This document shows positions 35,420-47,328 of a DNA stretch of 64,000 nt, piece by piece. Under the pieces are notes generated by a model. That model ran no database searches. It saw only the letters and a program-made list of their open reading frames with translations, and was not told the DNA's origin. The stretch is taken from NCBI GenBank assembly GCA_022376515.1, contig WTXI01000070.1, positions 105,713 to 169,712 on the forward strand, given 5' to 3'. Every line of letters starts with the position of its first letter. Position 1 is the first letter of the stretch. The position numbers were made by a program, and so were the translations under genes. Origin of the DNA: Lactifluus volemus. Lineage: Eukaryota; Basidiomycota; Agaricomycetes; Russulales; Russulaceae.

Positions 35420-38400
35420 TCACGTCGCACGCAAAGTGGTATATTTAAGCAACAACTCCTCAAGTTCTGGATGTCCTCCCTGCGATGCCACGTGCAATGC
35501 ATTCCAGTTGTGGTTGTCCAGAGCATTTGCATCCGCATCGTGCTTAAGGAGGACCCGAACAACTTCCAGATCTCCTTCTTCCGCTGCTATGTGCAGTGGA
35601 GTCCAGCCGTTACCCTTGTCTCGGCAGTTCACATCTGCCTCTTTCTCGAGAAGGAAGCGAATGACATCTAGATGTCCTTCCCCTGACGCAAGGTGCAGAG
35701 GAGTCCGGTTATCATTGTCCTGGGAATTTACATCCCCACCATGCTTGATGAGCAGCCGAACTATATTCAAGCAACCCTCTTGCGAAGCTGAGTGCAATGG
35801 AGTCCGGGCGTCATCGTCCGATGCATTGACCTCGGCACCCTTGTCCAGAAGGAGCTGAGCAACTTCCAAATGCATACATGGAAACGCCCCATGAAGTGGA
35901 GCCTGAAGTCGTTCTTCTCGTGACACCAAATGCAATGGGGTCTGTTGGTTTTTGTCCTTGGAATTTACACCTGTTTCATCCTTGAGAAGGACCTGAACAA
36001 CTTCCAGACGTCCGTATCGTGACGCTAGGTGCAACGGGGTCTGATTTTCTTCATCTACGGTATTCTTGTCCGCGCCATACGTCAATAGGATCTGGACAGC
36101 TTCCTTGAGTCCTCCTTGTGACGCCCAATGCAAGGGACTCCGGTGACTCTCGTCGAAGCTATTGGGTTCCGCTTGATGCTCAAGAAGGACGCGAGCAACG
36201 TTAAAATGTCCTTCTTGCGACGCCAGATGCAACGGAGTGCAGCCATTATCGTCCCTGACATTAGTGTATGCGCCGCGGTCGAGAAGGACTTGAACAACAT
36301 CCGCATGCCCCTCTGCGGATGCTTTATACAACGCAGTCCAGTTATAGCTGTCCGTAGCGTTTATATCTGCGCCACGGTCGAGGAGAATTTCAGTAATCGC
36401 AAGACATCTGGAGAGCAAAGCCACATGCAAGGGGGGCCAGTTCCTGTTGTCCCGAGCATTGGCATCCGCATGACGTTCAAGAAGGAGCTGAGTAACTTTT
36501 AGCCGTCCTTCTTGTACAGCCCAATGCAGAGGAGTCATGCTATCATTGTCCCGGGCATCCACACCTACGCCACGGTCGAGAAGGAGCCTAGCAACCCTCG
36601 AATCTCCTTTTTGTGATGCCACGTGCAATGGGGGCTTGTCGCGTTCGCCCTCCTCCACAAGTTCGAGCACTTCTTCGCGTGAAGTTGGAATGCCAGAGAC
36701 ATTCGGACTTTCGTCCAACGCGTCTGTCATGGCGAATATCGGTCCCTGTCCAACATATGATGGAGTGTTATTATCGCTGTTCCGGAGTGAGTCTCTGCAC
36801 AAAAATTGAACACCCGTGCCAGTGAGAAACTTACGTGAGTAAATGAGTCCGAGTCTGCTTGTCTTCCTCCATATGTTTTCGCAATACCAAACGTAGTGGA
36901 GTATCGCCATTCTTGTCGCGGGCATTCTCATCTGCGCCATGACCCAGGAGGAGCCAAGCCACTTGCGCATGTCCTCCTTTCAACGCTAAATGTAGTGGAG
37001 TGTCACCATTCTTTTCGCGGGGATTTAGATCCACGCCGCGATCCAGAAGGAGCCTCGCAACTTCCAGATGACCCCTTGCCGATGCCAAATGTAGTGCTGT
37101 GATGTCATTCTTGTTGCGAGCATTCTGATCTGTGCCGCGATCCAGAAGGAACCGAGCAACTTCCAGATGACCTCCGATCGATGCCAAATGCAGTGGGGCG
37201 TTGCCATCTTTGTTGCGGGAACTGTCATCCGTGCCGCGATCCAGAAGGAGCCGAGGAACCTCCGGAAGACCTCTTCTAGATGCGAAATGTAGTGGAGTGT
37301 CCCCATTGTTATCGCAAGCATTCTGATCTGCACCACAATCCAGTAGAAGTCGAGCAACTTCTGGATGTCCTCCTCCCGACGCCAAATGTAGTGGGGTGTG
37401 GTCATTCTTGTCACAGGCGTTGACATCTGCGCCGCGATCTAGAAGAAGCTGGACAATTTCCAGGTGTCCGTACTGCGAAGCCAGATGCAATGGGGACACG
37501 TGATTGTTACCCAGGGCATTCGCATCTGCGCCACGATCGAGAAGAAGTCGAGCACCATCTAGGTATCCAAATCCCGATGCAAAGTGTAATGGCATCCAGT
37601 TGTATGTGTCTTGTGAATTTACATTTGCACCACACTCAATAAGGAATTTAGCAAGATCTGAATGCTCCTTTTCCTTCAAGACCGACCTAAAAGGATTTAT
37701 AGCATTACCTAAACTGAAATCAAGAATAACATAAAGCATACCCAGGTTCTTCAAACACCAGGTGTAAGGCAGTCTGGGCATTCTCATCTCGGCAATCCTG
37801 ATTTGCACCATGAAGAAGAAGAAGCTGGACAATTTCCAGGTGTCCATATTGCGAAGCCAGATGGAATGGGGTCACGCTATTGTTATCCAAGGCATTCACA
37901 TCTGCGCCATGATCGAGAAGAAGTCGAGCAGTGTCTAGGTATCCAAATTTCGATGCAAGGTGCAATGGCGTCCAGTTATTCATGTCTTGTGAATTTGTAT
38001 TTGCACCGCGCTCAATAAGGACTTTAGCGAGATTTGGGCGCTCTTCTTTCTCCAAAGTAGATGATGACCTAAAGGATTTATAGCATTACCTAAACTGAAA
38101 TCGAGAATACCATAAAGCGTACGTAGGATCTTCGAATACCAGGTGTAAGGCAGTTTGTGCATTGCTATCCAGGGCATTTGCATCTGCACCATGATCAAGA
38201 AGGAGCTGAGCAACTTTCAGGTATCCGCTTTTTGATGCAAGGTGTAGCGGCATCTGGTTGTTCTTGTCATGCACACTAGCATCTGCGCCGTACTCAAGAA
38301 GAGCCCTGGCTACTTCCCAATGATTACAGACCGACACAGAATGTAGTGGTGTCGATCCTGTGTCGTCTTGAGAGTTCAAATCCGCACCATGGGAAACAAG

Positions 38401-41322
38401 GATCTGAACAACTTCCAGGTGTCCTCGTTGTGACGCTAAATTTAGTGGAATGCAGGAGCTGTTGTCACGTGGATTTGTATCGGCCCCGTGCTGGAGAAGA
38501 AATCGCGTAATCGTCCCATTGCCCATTTCAGAAGCTATAGATAATGGAGTGTGGTGGTTAGACTGCCGAGCGTTTACGTTTTGTGCACGTTGGACAATGA
38601 GGAACTCTGCGATGTCACGTAGGCCGTAGAGTGCCGCGAGATGCAATGGGAGTTCTATTTCCTGGAATGGGTACAAATTAAGATTTTTCCAGGCCCCAAA
38701 GTGTCGGGTTGTTGGGTCAAAAAAACGTTTCATGCCTTCTTGTACTGTCACTGACACGTTTTCAAACAGGGCATGGTCCACCCAGTGTACCGCTGCATAC
38801 TCGGCAAGAGGGAGCTTCTTGAGGCTATCATTGGTGACCTTTTCATCTAGGTGCAACAGGGTGTCGAAGCAGGCTTTCGCAACCATGGTGTGAGCAGGTG
38901 TGGTAAGAATGTTGTAACGGCGGATGGTAGGCATTTGCGCAGCTGCGAGGCGGCCCGAAATTAAGAACTCTTTCACTGAAAAATGCGAGAACTGAACCAG
39001 TTTCGAATGCGTAGGGCCAAACCAGTGACGTATCTGGTAATCGCGATTCTCTTGGTCATCGCTATTTTCCTGGTCCTCTTCATATTCCCGGTCATCGCTA
39101 TATCCCTGGACAACGGTGATCAGACTAGAGCACGTGGATAGCACAGCCTGCATTAGGTCTTTCCGGTGGTGATCCTCGACAAGCTTGGGAATTTGTCCGA
39201 CCTCGAAGTCGAAAGCCAGAAACTCCGCAAGCTCTTCAACATAAAACGGACGGGACGCCACCGCCATACACTGGAACAGCCGGTGGGCATAGTCCCAGAT
39301 CTCCTCATCAATATCTTGCAAGGAACGCTCATACGTTCCATCGAGGGTGACCGGCAATTTTTCCAGAGCAAGCCGAATACGCCCCGGAGGGCAGCGGCGA
39401 AGAGATTCGAATTGACATGAGACCCATTTGAACCTGCATGACATGTGTGAGTCACAGTGCAGTTTTGTAGCACCTATGCCTTACATTCTATCGCCCTTTT
39501 GTGAAAGTGTTCTGGTGACTAGTGTCTTCTCCTCCTCTCCCCATGTTCCCATGACGAGGTCCGAGTTAACGACAGATCTGATGTATGCTTCGATGTCTTC
39601 CCTCTGTCCCTCCTCTTCGTGGAGGGAAATAAAATGGGACTTCGAGCGATTCAGGACATTTTGGATGTCGGTTTCAGGGCGAGAAGTGACGAATATATGT
39701 AGCTTTGGAAGATTTAAACCGACAAGCTCCTCCACAAGCTTCAGGACCTTTCCCCGGGGAGATGGTGTGCCATAGGCTTTCGGCCATTCGTCAAGAGCGT
39801 CCACAATAATGTAAATTGGGGGATGTGCAGCACATAGAAAAATATCATTTAGGCATCTGGCAAGTGCGGCGTCACTGGGTTCTTGAGACCCATTACGGTG
39901 ATCCGAATATAACTTTGAAAGGATCTCGGAGTAGGACTGGGACTGGTCATGAAGCTGGAACAGAAGCGAGGATAACAAGCCCCGCAAATTATTCTTTTCG
40001 TCGTCTCCGAATTCGCAATAGAAGAATGCTAGCGAGGCCGATCCAGACCTGCGCATGCCATCGATGTATTCAATAATCGACGAGCTTGTTGATGATATCA
40101 GTTTCCACCGGAAAATACCGGAAATGTTGCGTACCAGAGGACGGTCTTTCCAGCGCCAGCTACGATAACAGAACCATCAATCTCGGTGCGTGTTGTAACA
40201 GCAAGGGACACTGACGTTTACCACAAACCCATAAAAGGGAGCCAGACGACTGCCAGTTGACGAAAGTATCACTTTGAGTGAACCATGTCGTGGTCCCGTC
40301 GTGGCGAGCTGCACACGCCATGTTATGGTTCTTCCATGGGTTTGACGGGGAGAGCCAGTTTTGAAGATGTTGCCGCAATTGGTCAGCTGTAAAAGGATCT
40401 CGGTGTTCTTGGTCAGAAATGACGAGATTATGTGGATAACAGACCCCTCGAAATTTGCTCAATTCGGGAGACAACTCCTAGCGTCTGCGCTGTAGTTGCT
40501 CGCACCTCCTCCTGGGTAAGCCTATCCCTCTTTTCATAGTCCATGATCACTCTCGAATTGTCCTCAAGACGGGAGACAACTTCGACCATCTGCGCTGCAA
40601 TCGCCTGCACCTCCTCCTGGATAAGCTTATCCAGCTTCTTTAGTGCCGAAACGACCTTATTCTCTCCGAGCAGCTTCAACCAGAAATTCTCTGCATCATG
40701 GTCAGCCATGTGGCCTATGGGCAAAAATCCACTCACTCAGTCGTCCTTGCTTTATCTGTTTGGTAGCCAGAGCGAGGGTAGACAACATTTCGACTATAAT
40801 CTTCACAGCAACCTCCCTTACTTTCATTGTTGGAGAAGCTTGAGTATAAAGATCATAGCTGGCATTGACATCCTTCACGGCCTGGGTCACGAGAACACGC
40901 GCTGAGGAACTGAAGAGACATACAGGTGAAATGGACTGCAGAATATGCATCATGACATGAACGGAAACTATCCGCACATTCAGACGCACCACTGAAGCAA
41001 CACCATGTCCAGATTGAATAGCTCCTTCAGGTCCTCTCAGGGCAGTACCCGAGCCAGTGAAAACCATATGCAGAACTTGAACCGTACGCAATATGGACTT
41101 CATCATCTTGGGGTGAAGGTCATTTCCCAAGGATTTACGAAAAGCCTGTACTTGTTCTTCGAGAACTTCATTAACGGATTCGATAGTGTCGCACGATCTG
41201 AGTCGGATGGCAAGTTGATGTTCGACGAGACTTGCCCTGACCTTCGTTTGGTACTGCTTAACGGCATCGCCCAAAACAGACTGCAAAGCAGACGAGTCAG
41301 AAATATCAGTTGTAGAAGACAT
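35420..41322 (-). CDS. NACHT-ankyrin STAND protein (gene F) with Goodbye-like N-terminus
   Basis: ATG is at 41322. The first exon is the clearest Goodbye-type domain in the window: LQSVLGDAVKQYQTKVRASL, LRSCDTIESVNEVLEEQVQAF, and DVNASYDLYTQASPTMKVRE. Coiled linker LIQEEVQAIAAQMVEVVSRLE follows (about 40680-40440). Walker A is split by an intron into LLWVCGK and PGAGKTVL (near 40165); Walker B is PPIYIIVDALDEW (about 39800). Winged-helix MFKWVSCQFESLRRCPPG begins the exon at about 39430. About 30 ankyrin repeats are spread over exons ending near 38120, 37745, at 36835, and the last at 36794-35420. The last exon contains a stray Walker-B-like piece (FAMTDALDESPNVSG) before its ankyrins. All ankyrin-exon borders are phase 2. 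It appears intact. Confidence 0.83.
36905..37395 (-). repeat. Ankyrin tract nearly identical to 20453-20925 in gene B
   Basis: Five ankyrin repeats here and in gene B share almost every base, including silent positions, while flanking repeats differ. See the matching entry in gene B. Confidence 0.8.
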
Positions 41323-43089
41323 ATGGTTGAGAAAAGAGAAACTAGTCGAGTCTGAGTATATGAAAATGGGGGTGGATGTTACCGTGGTTCACGGTGAGTG
41401 AGGGCAGCCTCGTGTTTGATATCGATAGTAATACTAGTAGTCAACTGCCAATCAGATTTTAAGGAAGGCGCAAGTAACTTTCCCAAGTGGGTACTATACA
41501 AGACCGGCATGATACGGAAACAACGTTAGCCGGTCGATAGTTCAAAGTAGGTATCCGAGTCTGGCTATCTATCCAATCATCACTCGGTAGCTCTGCAGTT
41601 TGACAAGTCATTCCTGTGTCAATATCCACTACGCCCGGCGCCACAACCTTTCCCAATGGCCTTCATGTCCAGTAACTTTTACGCCCAACTAGTCAACAAG
41701 ATCAATCCGTGCGAGAACTAGGCCCAGCCACCCAGAATCGGTTATCGGTATTGAGCTCATTATCATCCACCTGCCCACCCCTCGCTAAAGGCAGTCTCCC
41801 CGAGCCCGCTAGAACAACGATATCGCTGTCCTCTAGCTATCGGCATGAATGAGCATCCCCGCTCTCCCGCCATGAATCGTGATGGACGTACAACCTCTAT
41901 GATCGACTAACAAAATCTCAACAAGCATTTCTACGTGCCAACAAGCATGTGACGCCCTTCCTGGCCCGTCATGACGCCGAGTCCTCAGCCACTGTGCGGA
42001 CCGCATAGAATAAACCCGAGGCTTTTTCTTCACATGGTCCGTGGACTCTTCCTCGGGAGTCGCGTGTACCGGGTCTCAATGGGCCACAAAAAACATATTC
42101 AGACAGCAGTACGTTTATGCCACGTCAGAGTCTTCGATCTCTGGGATGACACGCTTGTTGCAAGACAGGTGCCAAACAAGGTCAAAGTCGTGCAGGCCGA
42201 TCGGTCAAGGAGATGGTCGTTGAGGAGACGCGGCTTGCTGTAGACGTGGGGTAGGGGCACGATAGAAGGTCGAAACCTAGTACGAGGTTTTGACAAGGAG
42301 AACACCGAGAGTTGACTGCTGATAGAAAAAACATTGTGAACAAAGACTGTCTCATTTTTGCCGCTGTGAGCGGACCTCCAAGTCATCACAATTTGATTCG
42401 GGCCAACTGCGTCCAAATGTACAGATAACCTTTGTCAGAGAACAAATGCCAGTGAGTGGCACGGTCGGTGTATTCTCTCTAAAAGCGATACAGCGACTGA
42501 GTAAGATAACAAAGAAGGAATAATACCAATCTATGCTGTCTCTGCATTGCCGTTCCGACGTTCACAAATAGGGTTATATGCATCTCTGCAATAAACTCCA
42601 GCAAAGGTTAATGCCCCCAGATCGGGGTCAACAAGGATGGCGAGTTGTTCGAATGCTTCTGTATGAAGGTTTGAGCCAGTTCAGTAGAGTTTGAAGACTA
42701 CAGCTGCGTACCTATTTCTGGTCCTCAACTTCACCCTGATCACCACACCCTCCATTTATATGTCCTCACTGTGTGTACACCACTCTTCTCATGCACGGCA
42801 GCAGTCAGCCGTCAACGAGGTCACCAACAGGGTTCCACGTTCAGAACCTCGGTGCCGCGCCAGGCCAGAGACGATGGTCAGTAGGTGGGCAGCCAATGAG
42901 GGAGTCGAGTGCAAAAAGCGAGAGACCAGTGTGCGTTGGCAAGGACTTATGATGTATAACGGAGCCTAAACCAATGTCGATTGGGAACAAGCGAGTTCTA
43001 TGGTTACGATGCTTACCTAGAATGACCTTGTTGTAGAGCCTGGCAGGGAAATGGGAAACCGCATAGGCTAGGGTGGACGCCATACATCG
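41323..43089. other. Intergenic, no gene seen
   Basis: About 1.7 kb upstream of gene F. Short frames only, and no repeat recognised elsewhere in the window. It should contain the promoter of gene F near its left end. Confidence 0.45.
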
Positions 43090-43660
43090 GTGGCACTTCC
43101 AAAAGTTGGGAGGTGTGGCAGTGGTATGGTAAGCGCGAGATGTTTAGAGGGAAATGAGAGGGGCAGCGACTTAGAGCGTAGAGGTATCGTAGTTACTCGA
43201 ATGGGAGCGACAAAACAGGTAGGGAGGGGGCAGGACGGAGACACGGCCAGAAAAGCGCATACGCACCCAAAAACCCGAACATCTCCACCAACACGCCGAT
43301 GGCTGGCCACTTGAGAAAGACGAGGAGGATGCCTCCGAGGAAAGCAGACGGTCCCACGTAGCTTGTTCCTCCGCGCGAAAAAGTAAAACGTCTTTTGTGG
43401 GCCGGTGATGAGGAAGGGGCCTCCGAGGAATAGGATCTGGTGCGAGTGTATCGAGGGAGTGATTATAATAATAATAATGATAACTAGCATGAGAGTGGAG
43501 AGATAGATTGCGCACATTTCCGAGGGCGAGGAGAGCACCGTCAAATCAAAGAAGAGCACGGCGAGCCGCACCGCCCCGGGTCCGCTTGATCAACAACGCT
43601 GCCCTTCTGGGTGACTGTGTGATCACCATCGGAGCGTGCTCCGAGCACACCTTCTCTATG
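43090..43660 (-). pseudogene. GOT1-like vesicle-trafficking protein, pseudogene
   Basis: Read on the minus strand: AVLFFD, then in a shifted frame DGALLALGN, a GT-AG intron, ILFLGGPFLITGPQKTFYFF, ARRNKLRGTVCF, and in another frame LGGILLVFLKWPAIGVLVEM. This is the order of the Golgi-transport protein Got1 (FFDRALLALGN, LI.G.QKT..FF.R..K.RG). A tandem tttga doubling (near 43550) and one extra base after GTVCF (near 43340) break the frame, so the protein cannot be made as one chain. The N-terminus and C-terminus are not recognisable. It stands between gene F and the second NACHT pseudogene. Confidence 0.65.
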
Positions 43661-43799
43661 GTGTTTGGTGATCGATCGTCAAACTGGGCATGCATCGAAA
43701 CCTGCACTAAACTTTTTTGGGCGAGTTCTCTGTGACGTATAAAGTAGCACAGGTATTTCTGTAGGTAGCGCTTAATTCTGATGTCCAGCTATATAGGAA

Positions 43800-44212
43800 G
43801 AAGAAAGTTATATATTTACATATCCCGCTGTAAGTGATGAGTATTTTGGGTACTGAGTTCTCGGTGAAGAAGCATTTGGCACAATATCAACAACCTAACC
43901 AACACCTGAGAATTACATCTAGTTCAATAAGTACGGATATCAACTAATACACCCCGTGTCCATATCTCAATTTATTTCTTCGCAGCAGTAAGGCGACGTA
44001 CTCACCAGCGTTTTTCGGTCTCTCTTGATCTCCTTTCCTTTCCCGCTCCTGAGATTTCTAGTTCTTCCCAGCTACTCAACCAAGTGCCCCGTCCTAGGTT
44101 ACAAGCTGGATCTTGATGCATTTCGCGTACGCTTGACAGGTTCGGGTGCTTCACAAATTCTCGACGGACGTACTCGACCAATCTAGGTGAAGAATTCAAT
44201 TGATAAATTTGT
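43800..44212. repeat. Copy of sequence upstream of gene X (56385-56915)
   Basis: Shared runs include gtactgagttctc and gacggacgtactcgaccaatctagg, in the same orientation. It ends abruptly at 44211-44213, exactly where the NACHT pseudogene D2 and the 5.7 kb duplication begin, so this point is a recombination breakpoint. Confidence 0.7.
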
Positions 44213-45726
44213 GCTCGGGGACGTTTTTCCTTTGTTCCCGCTCATCGTGGAGGGAGACATAATGGGAGTTCAACCGATTAAGGACAGCTTCAATGTCGGT
44301 CTCGGGGCGAGTAGTGACGCATATGCATAGATTTGGAAGGTCCAATTTGACAAGTTCTTCCAAGAGCACTAGGACCCTTCTACGGGAATGATATGCCGTA
44401 GGCATTCGAACACCCGTCAAGAGCGTCTATAATACTGTAGATTCGGGGGTGTCCAGCACGTAGGAACATCACTGCGTAAGTGCAGCGGCACTAGGACCTT
44501 GCAAGCCATCGCGGTGCTTTGAATAGAACTTGAAAAGAATCTCGGAGTTGGAGTTGGACTGGCCGCAAAGCTGGAACAGAATTGAGGACAACAAGCCCCG
44601 AGGATCCTCCCTTTGGTCGTCTCTGAAATCGCAATAAAAGAACGCCATAGAGGCCGATCCAGACTTGCGCATGTCGTCGATAGCATCGACGATCGTCGAA
44701 CTTGACAATGATATGAGTTCAACTTGCCACATCGTAAGATACTAGGAAAGTAATGTACCAAAGTGTGGTCTTCCCAGCGCCGGCTAAGAAAACAGAGGCT
44801 TTCAATCTCAATATGTAGGGTTTAATAAAGGGGGACTAACGTTCGCCACAAATCCACAAGAGAGAACCGGATGACTTCCATTCCGAGAATGTGTCGCCTC
44901 GGATGAACCATGTCGCGGTCCGGCAATGGTGAGCACCGCACGCGATGTTGTGGTTTTTCCACGGGTCTGACGGGCAGAGCCAACTTTGAAGGTCTCGCCG
45001 CATCTGGTCGCCACCTGTGAGACAGACATCCAAATTCAGTAGAGGAGGAATTCCTCACCTGTTCCGAAAACTGCGGTGGACGCCCTTAAAGGTCTGCCCA
45101 ATGGCCCCCAATCCACGTCCTGGCTGAGTCTCTCTACCTTTCGCAGCGGCACCTCAACCTCAGTGTCATTTCTTCCTAAAAGCTTCTTTCCGATTGCCTC
45201 TGCGCCGCGTTAAATCTAAAAATGCCTTGATGAGGAAAACTCACTTAGTAGTCCTTGCTCATACTGCCTGGTCACAAGGGAAAGGGTAGAGAACAGCTCG
45301 ACCAAGGTTTCCATGAATATATCTATCACGCCTGGTGTAAGAGGGATCCTGGTATAACAATCAAGGCGTCGGAGGAAGACTTTAACAGGTGTCCAAATGC
45401 TTCGAAGTTTATGGCCCCGACGGACCTTGGTCACGATACATGTCATTGAGACAACGTATATGGCTGAGCGATACTATGATCACCTTGCCGATGCGTAATC
45501 GAAATTCAAGCGCTACTCGTTGAAGATACTCCAGGGCGTATTCGACAGACTCACATCTCGTCACCTCATGTGTGGGTCTATTCCTGTGTATATCAAAGTC
45601 TTCCCTCGTCCTGCGTTCGTACTCTTTAAGGGAAGAATCAAGAAGCGGCTGAAAAACAAGAGGACGAGATGGCTGCATAGAGCCAATATCATCCATATCA
45701 ATACTCGATGGTCGAGAGGGAGGCAT
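44213..45726 (-). pseudogene. Broken NACHT STAND gene (D2), duplicate of D
   Basis: The N-terminus is better kept than in D: FQPLLDSSLKEYERRTREDF, CESVEYALEYLQRVALEF, then ETLVELFSTLSLVTRQYEQG. Walker A is intact here (LLWICGE then PGAGKTTLW, near 44760), as is the following SLSSSTIVDAIDDMRKSGSA. A 10-base deletion after AAALTQ (near 44470) and the frameshift also present in D (near 44397) break the chain around Walker B. The gene is cut off after DEREQRKN at 44213, with no winged helix or ankyrin exons. Confidence 0.8.
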
Positions 45727-45729
45727 CAA

Positions 45730-47328
45730 CCGGCTCTTTATAAGGGAGTTGAAGGGTAATAGCAGTAGATCTGGAGGGAGAAAGAAGGGGCATCATAGGC
45801 CGCCTAGCTAGCATCGATAAGTGCCAACCAAGAACATGCAAGGACCTACCCTTGTACGCATGCATCTATACACCAATATGGAAACAGACGCCCATATCTC
45901 AGGCTTCGCAGACCCAACTTGAGGGTGCCAGTGATTGTCTTGCCTGGAATTGGGACAGCAGACAAAGGAAAATGGAGACTTCTGTATTCCAGGGGTCCTC
46001 GACAATACCACTGGAGCCACCATTTATTGTACAATTTGCTTGGGCTTGACGGGCTTCGGGTACTTCACAAACCCTCGCCATAAATGTACTGGGCCGATGG
46101 CAAAACGGAGAAAATTGATGACTTTGGGCGTGCACAAAGCTGAGACGGGTACTGTAAAGCAACATCACCGAGCATGTGGGTCGGAGGTGAATATTTCAGT
46201 TTGAGACGCGGGTTCCGGGCTGAGATCTGAGATCCCATAAAGTGTCAATGCTGTACCTGGGCGCAAAGCGGACTTTACCCGTTTGAGGTTATCCCGTCCT
46301 CGCAAACGCGTGACAACATGATTTTTTCGCACGTGAACTGAGAAGAATTTGCTTCCGTCTCCGCCACTAATACAGTACGGTCCCCACTGCGACTCCTCTT
46401 TATTAAATGAAATATCGATAGTCAACACCACTCCCTCGGCATAGAATTCCACCTCGGCGCGCCACTCAGGCTTCTTCCCAACTACCTCCATCTCTTCATT
46501 GGTAGAGAAAGATGGCTATGAGAGCTTAGTAGGGCTATCGCGGTTCTGCGCCTTGTCCTAAATGTAAACCAGCGTCTCTCCAGGTACGCACGCAAATCTT
46601 CTCTTAGTGATGTGTTCATAGCCATGTTCCTAGCAGTGGCATCATTACAATATGGGGAGACCACCACGCTAAACAAACCAGGACAGACTTCATCCTCTGC
46701 ACATTCACTTACTACCGGGATCAGGAGCTGTGTCGTCTATGTGCCCGATGCAAGAACTCGGTGGAGAAGGTGCGTTCTTTGATACGTCCTGTACATGCTA
46801 CTTTACGCCCTTGGATTGACATGGCATCACAGTGTCGACAACTTCTACAGTCAGAGAGGGGCAAGCCTCAAAGGACCTGGGCCATAACTGCCAATCTCGC
46901 TTCACAGACATTCCTAGTTTCTAATGACGGAGACGTCAAAGGTATATGAAGTTGAGGGTCGTGGCTTTAACTATCTCACTTCCGGTTCCCATTACTATTT
47001 ACATTGACCACCCGTAAAATGAAGTGTATCCGAAAAACATGTTATCTGATGAAGAAGCAGGGGAGAAATATGACCGAAGCTAGCGCGCCCTTTTAATAGT
47101 TGCCTTAACCCCGCCATAGTTGCCCTAGAATTCATCCATGCCCCTCGTTTACGTTCTTCCCCTTCACCCTCTGCACGATCTCATCTGCCTGTCAGGCCCG
47201 GTGGGTCATCAAGAGATCGCAAAGGGGGCTTCCCGAACGGTTGGATACTCCCAGGCTCTACTTGGAAGCCTCTGATGTATATATAGTGATCGACAGACGA
47301 GCTATCATCCTATGAATAAACAGACGGA
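45730..47328. other. Non-coding mosaic inside segmental duplication copy 2
   Basis: 46160-46600 is a rearranged piece of the gene X locus: it matches 57050-57210 and then jumps to about 57815-58015 (tcggcgcgcc, ccttgtcctaaatgtaaaccagcg), so the middle of the exon is missing. 46710-46950 carries an open plus-strand stretch, CRLCARCKNSVEKVRSLIRP to SQTFLVSNDGDVKGI, related to 33500-33700 and to the remnant at 15424-15976. It has no start or splice context that would make it a gene. Confidence 0.6.

Larger units (their letters stand above)
31158..36840. repeat. Segmental duplication, copy 1 (copy 2 at about 44211-49960)
   Basis: About 5.7 kb in direct orientation shared with 44211-49960. Order in both: NACHT remnant (D or D2), non-coding DNA with acctacccttgtacgcatgc, a fragment related to gene X, the two-exon gene E or E2, and the terminal ankyrin exon of a NACHT gene. 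The left border is sharp (tgctcg.. at 31158). The right border is at or near the intron that begins gtaagtttctca. Confidence 0.85.

Noticed and set aside
42691..42969. A 92-codon plus-strand frame with a signal-peptide-like start (KTTAAYLFLVLNFTLITT)
   Set aside because: It starts at TTG, not ATG, has no splice context, no homologue I recognise and a composition like the surrounding non-coding DNA.
46165..46491. A 108-codon minus-strand frame starting MEVVGKKPEWRAEVEF
   Set aside because: It lies antisense to the fragment copied from gene X's exon (57815-57945), so its openness follows from that sequence and not from its own coding role.
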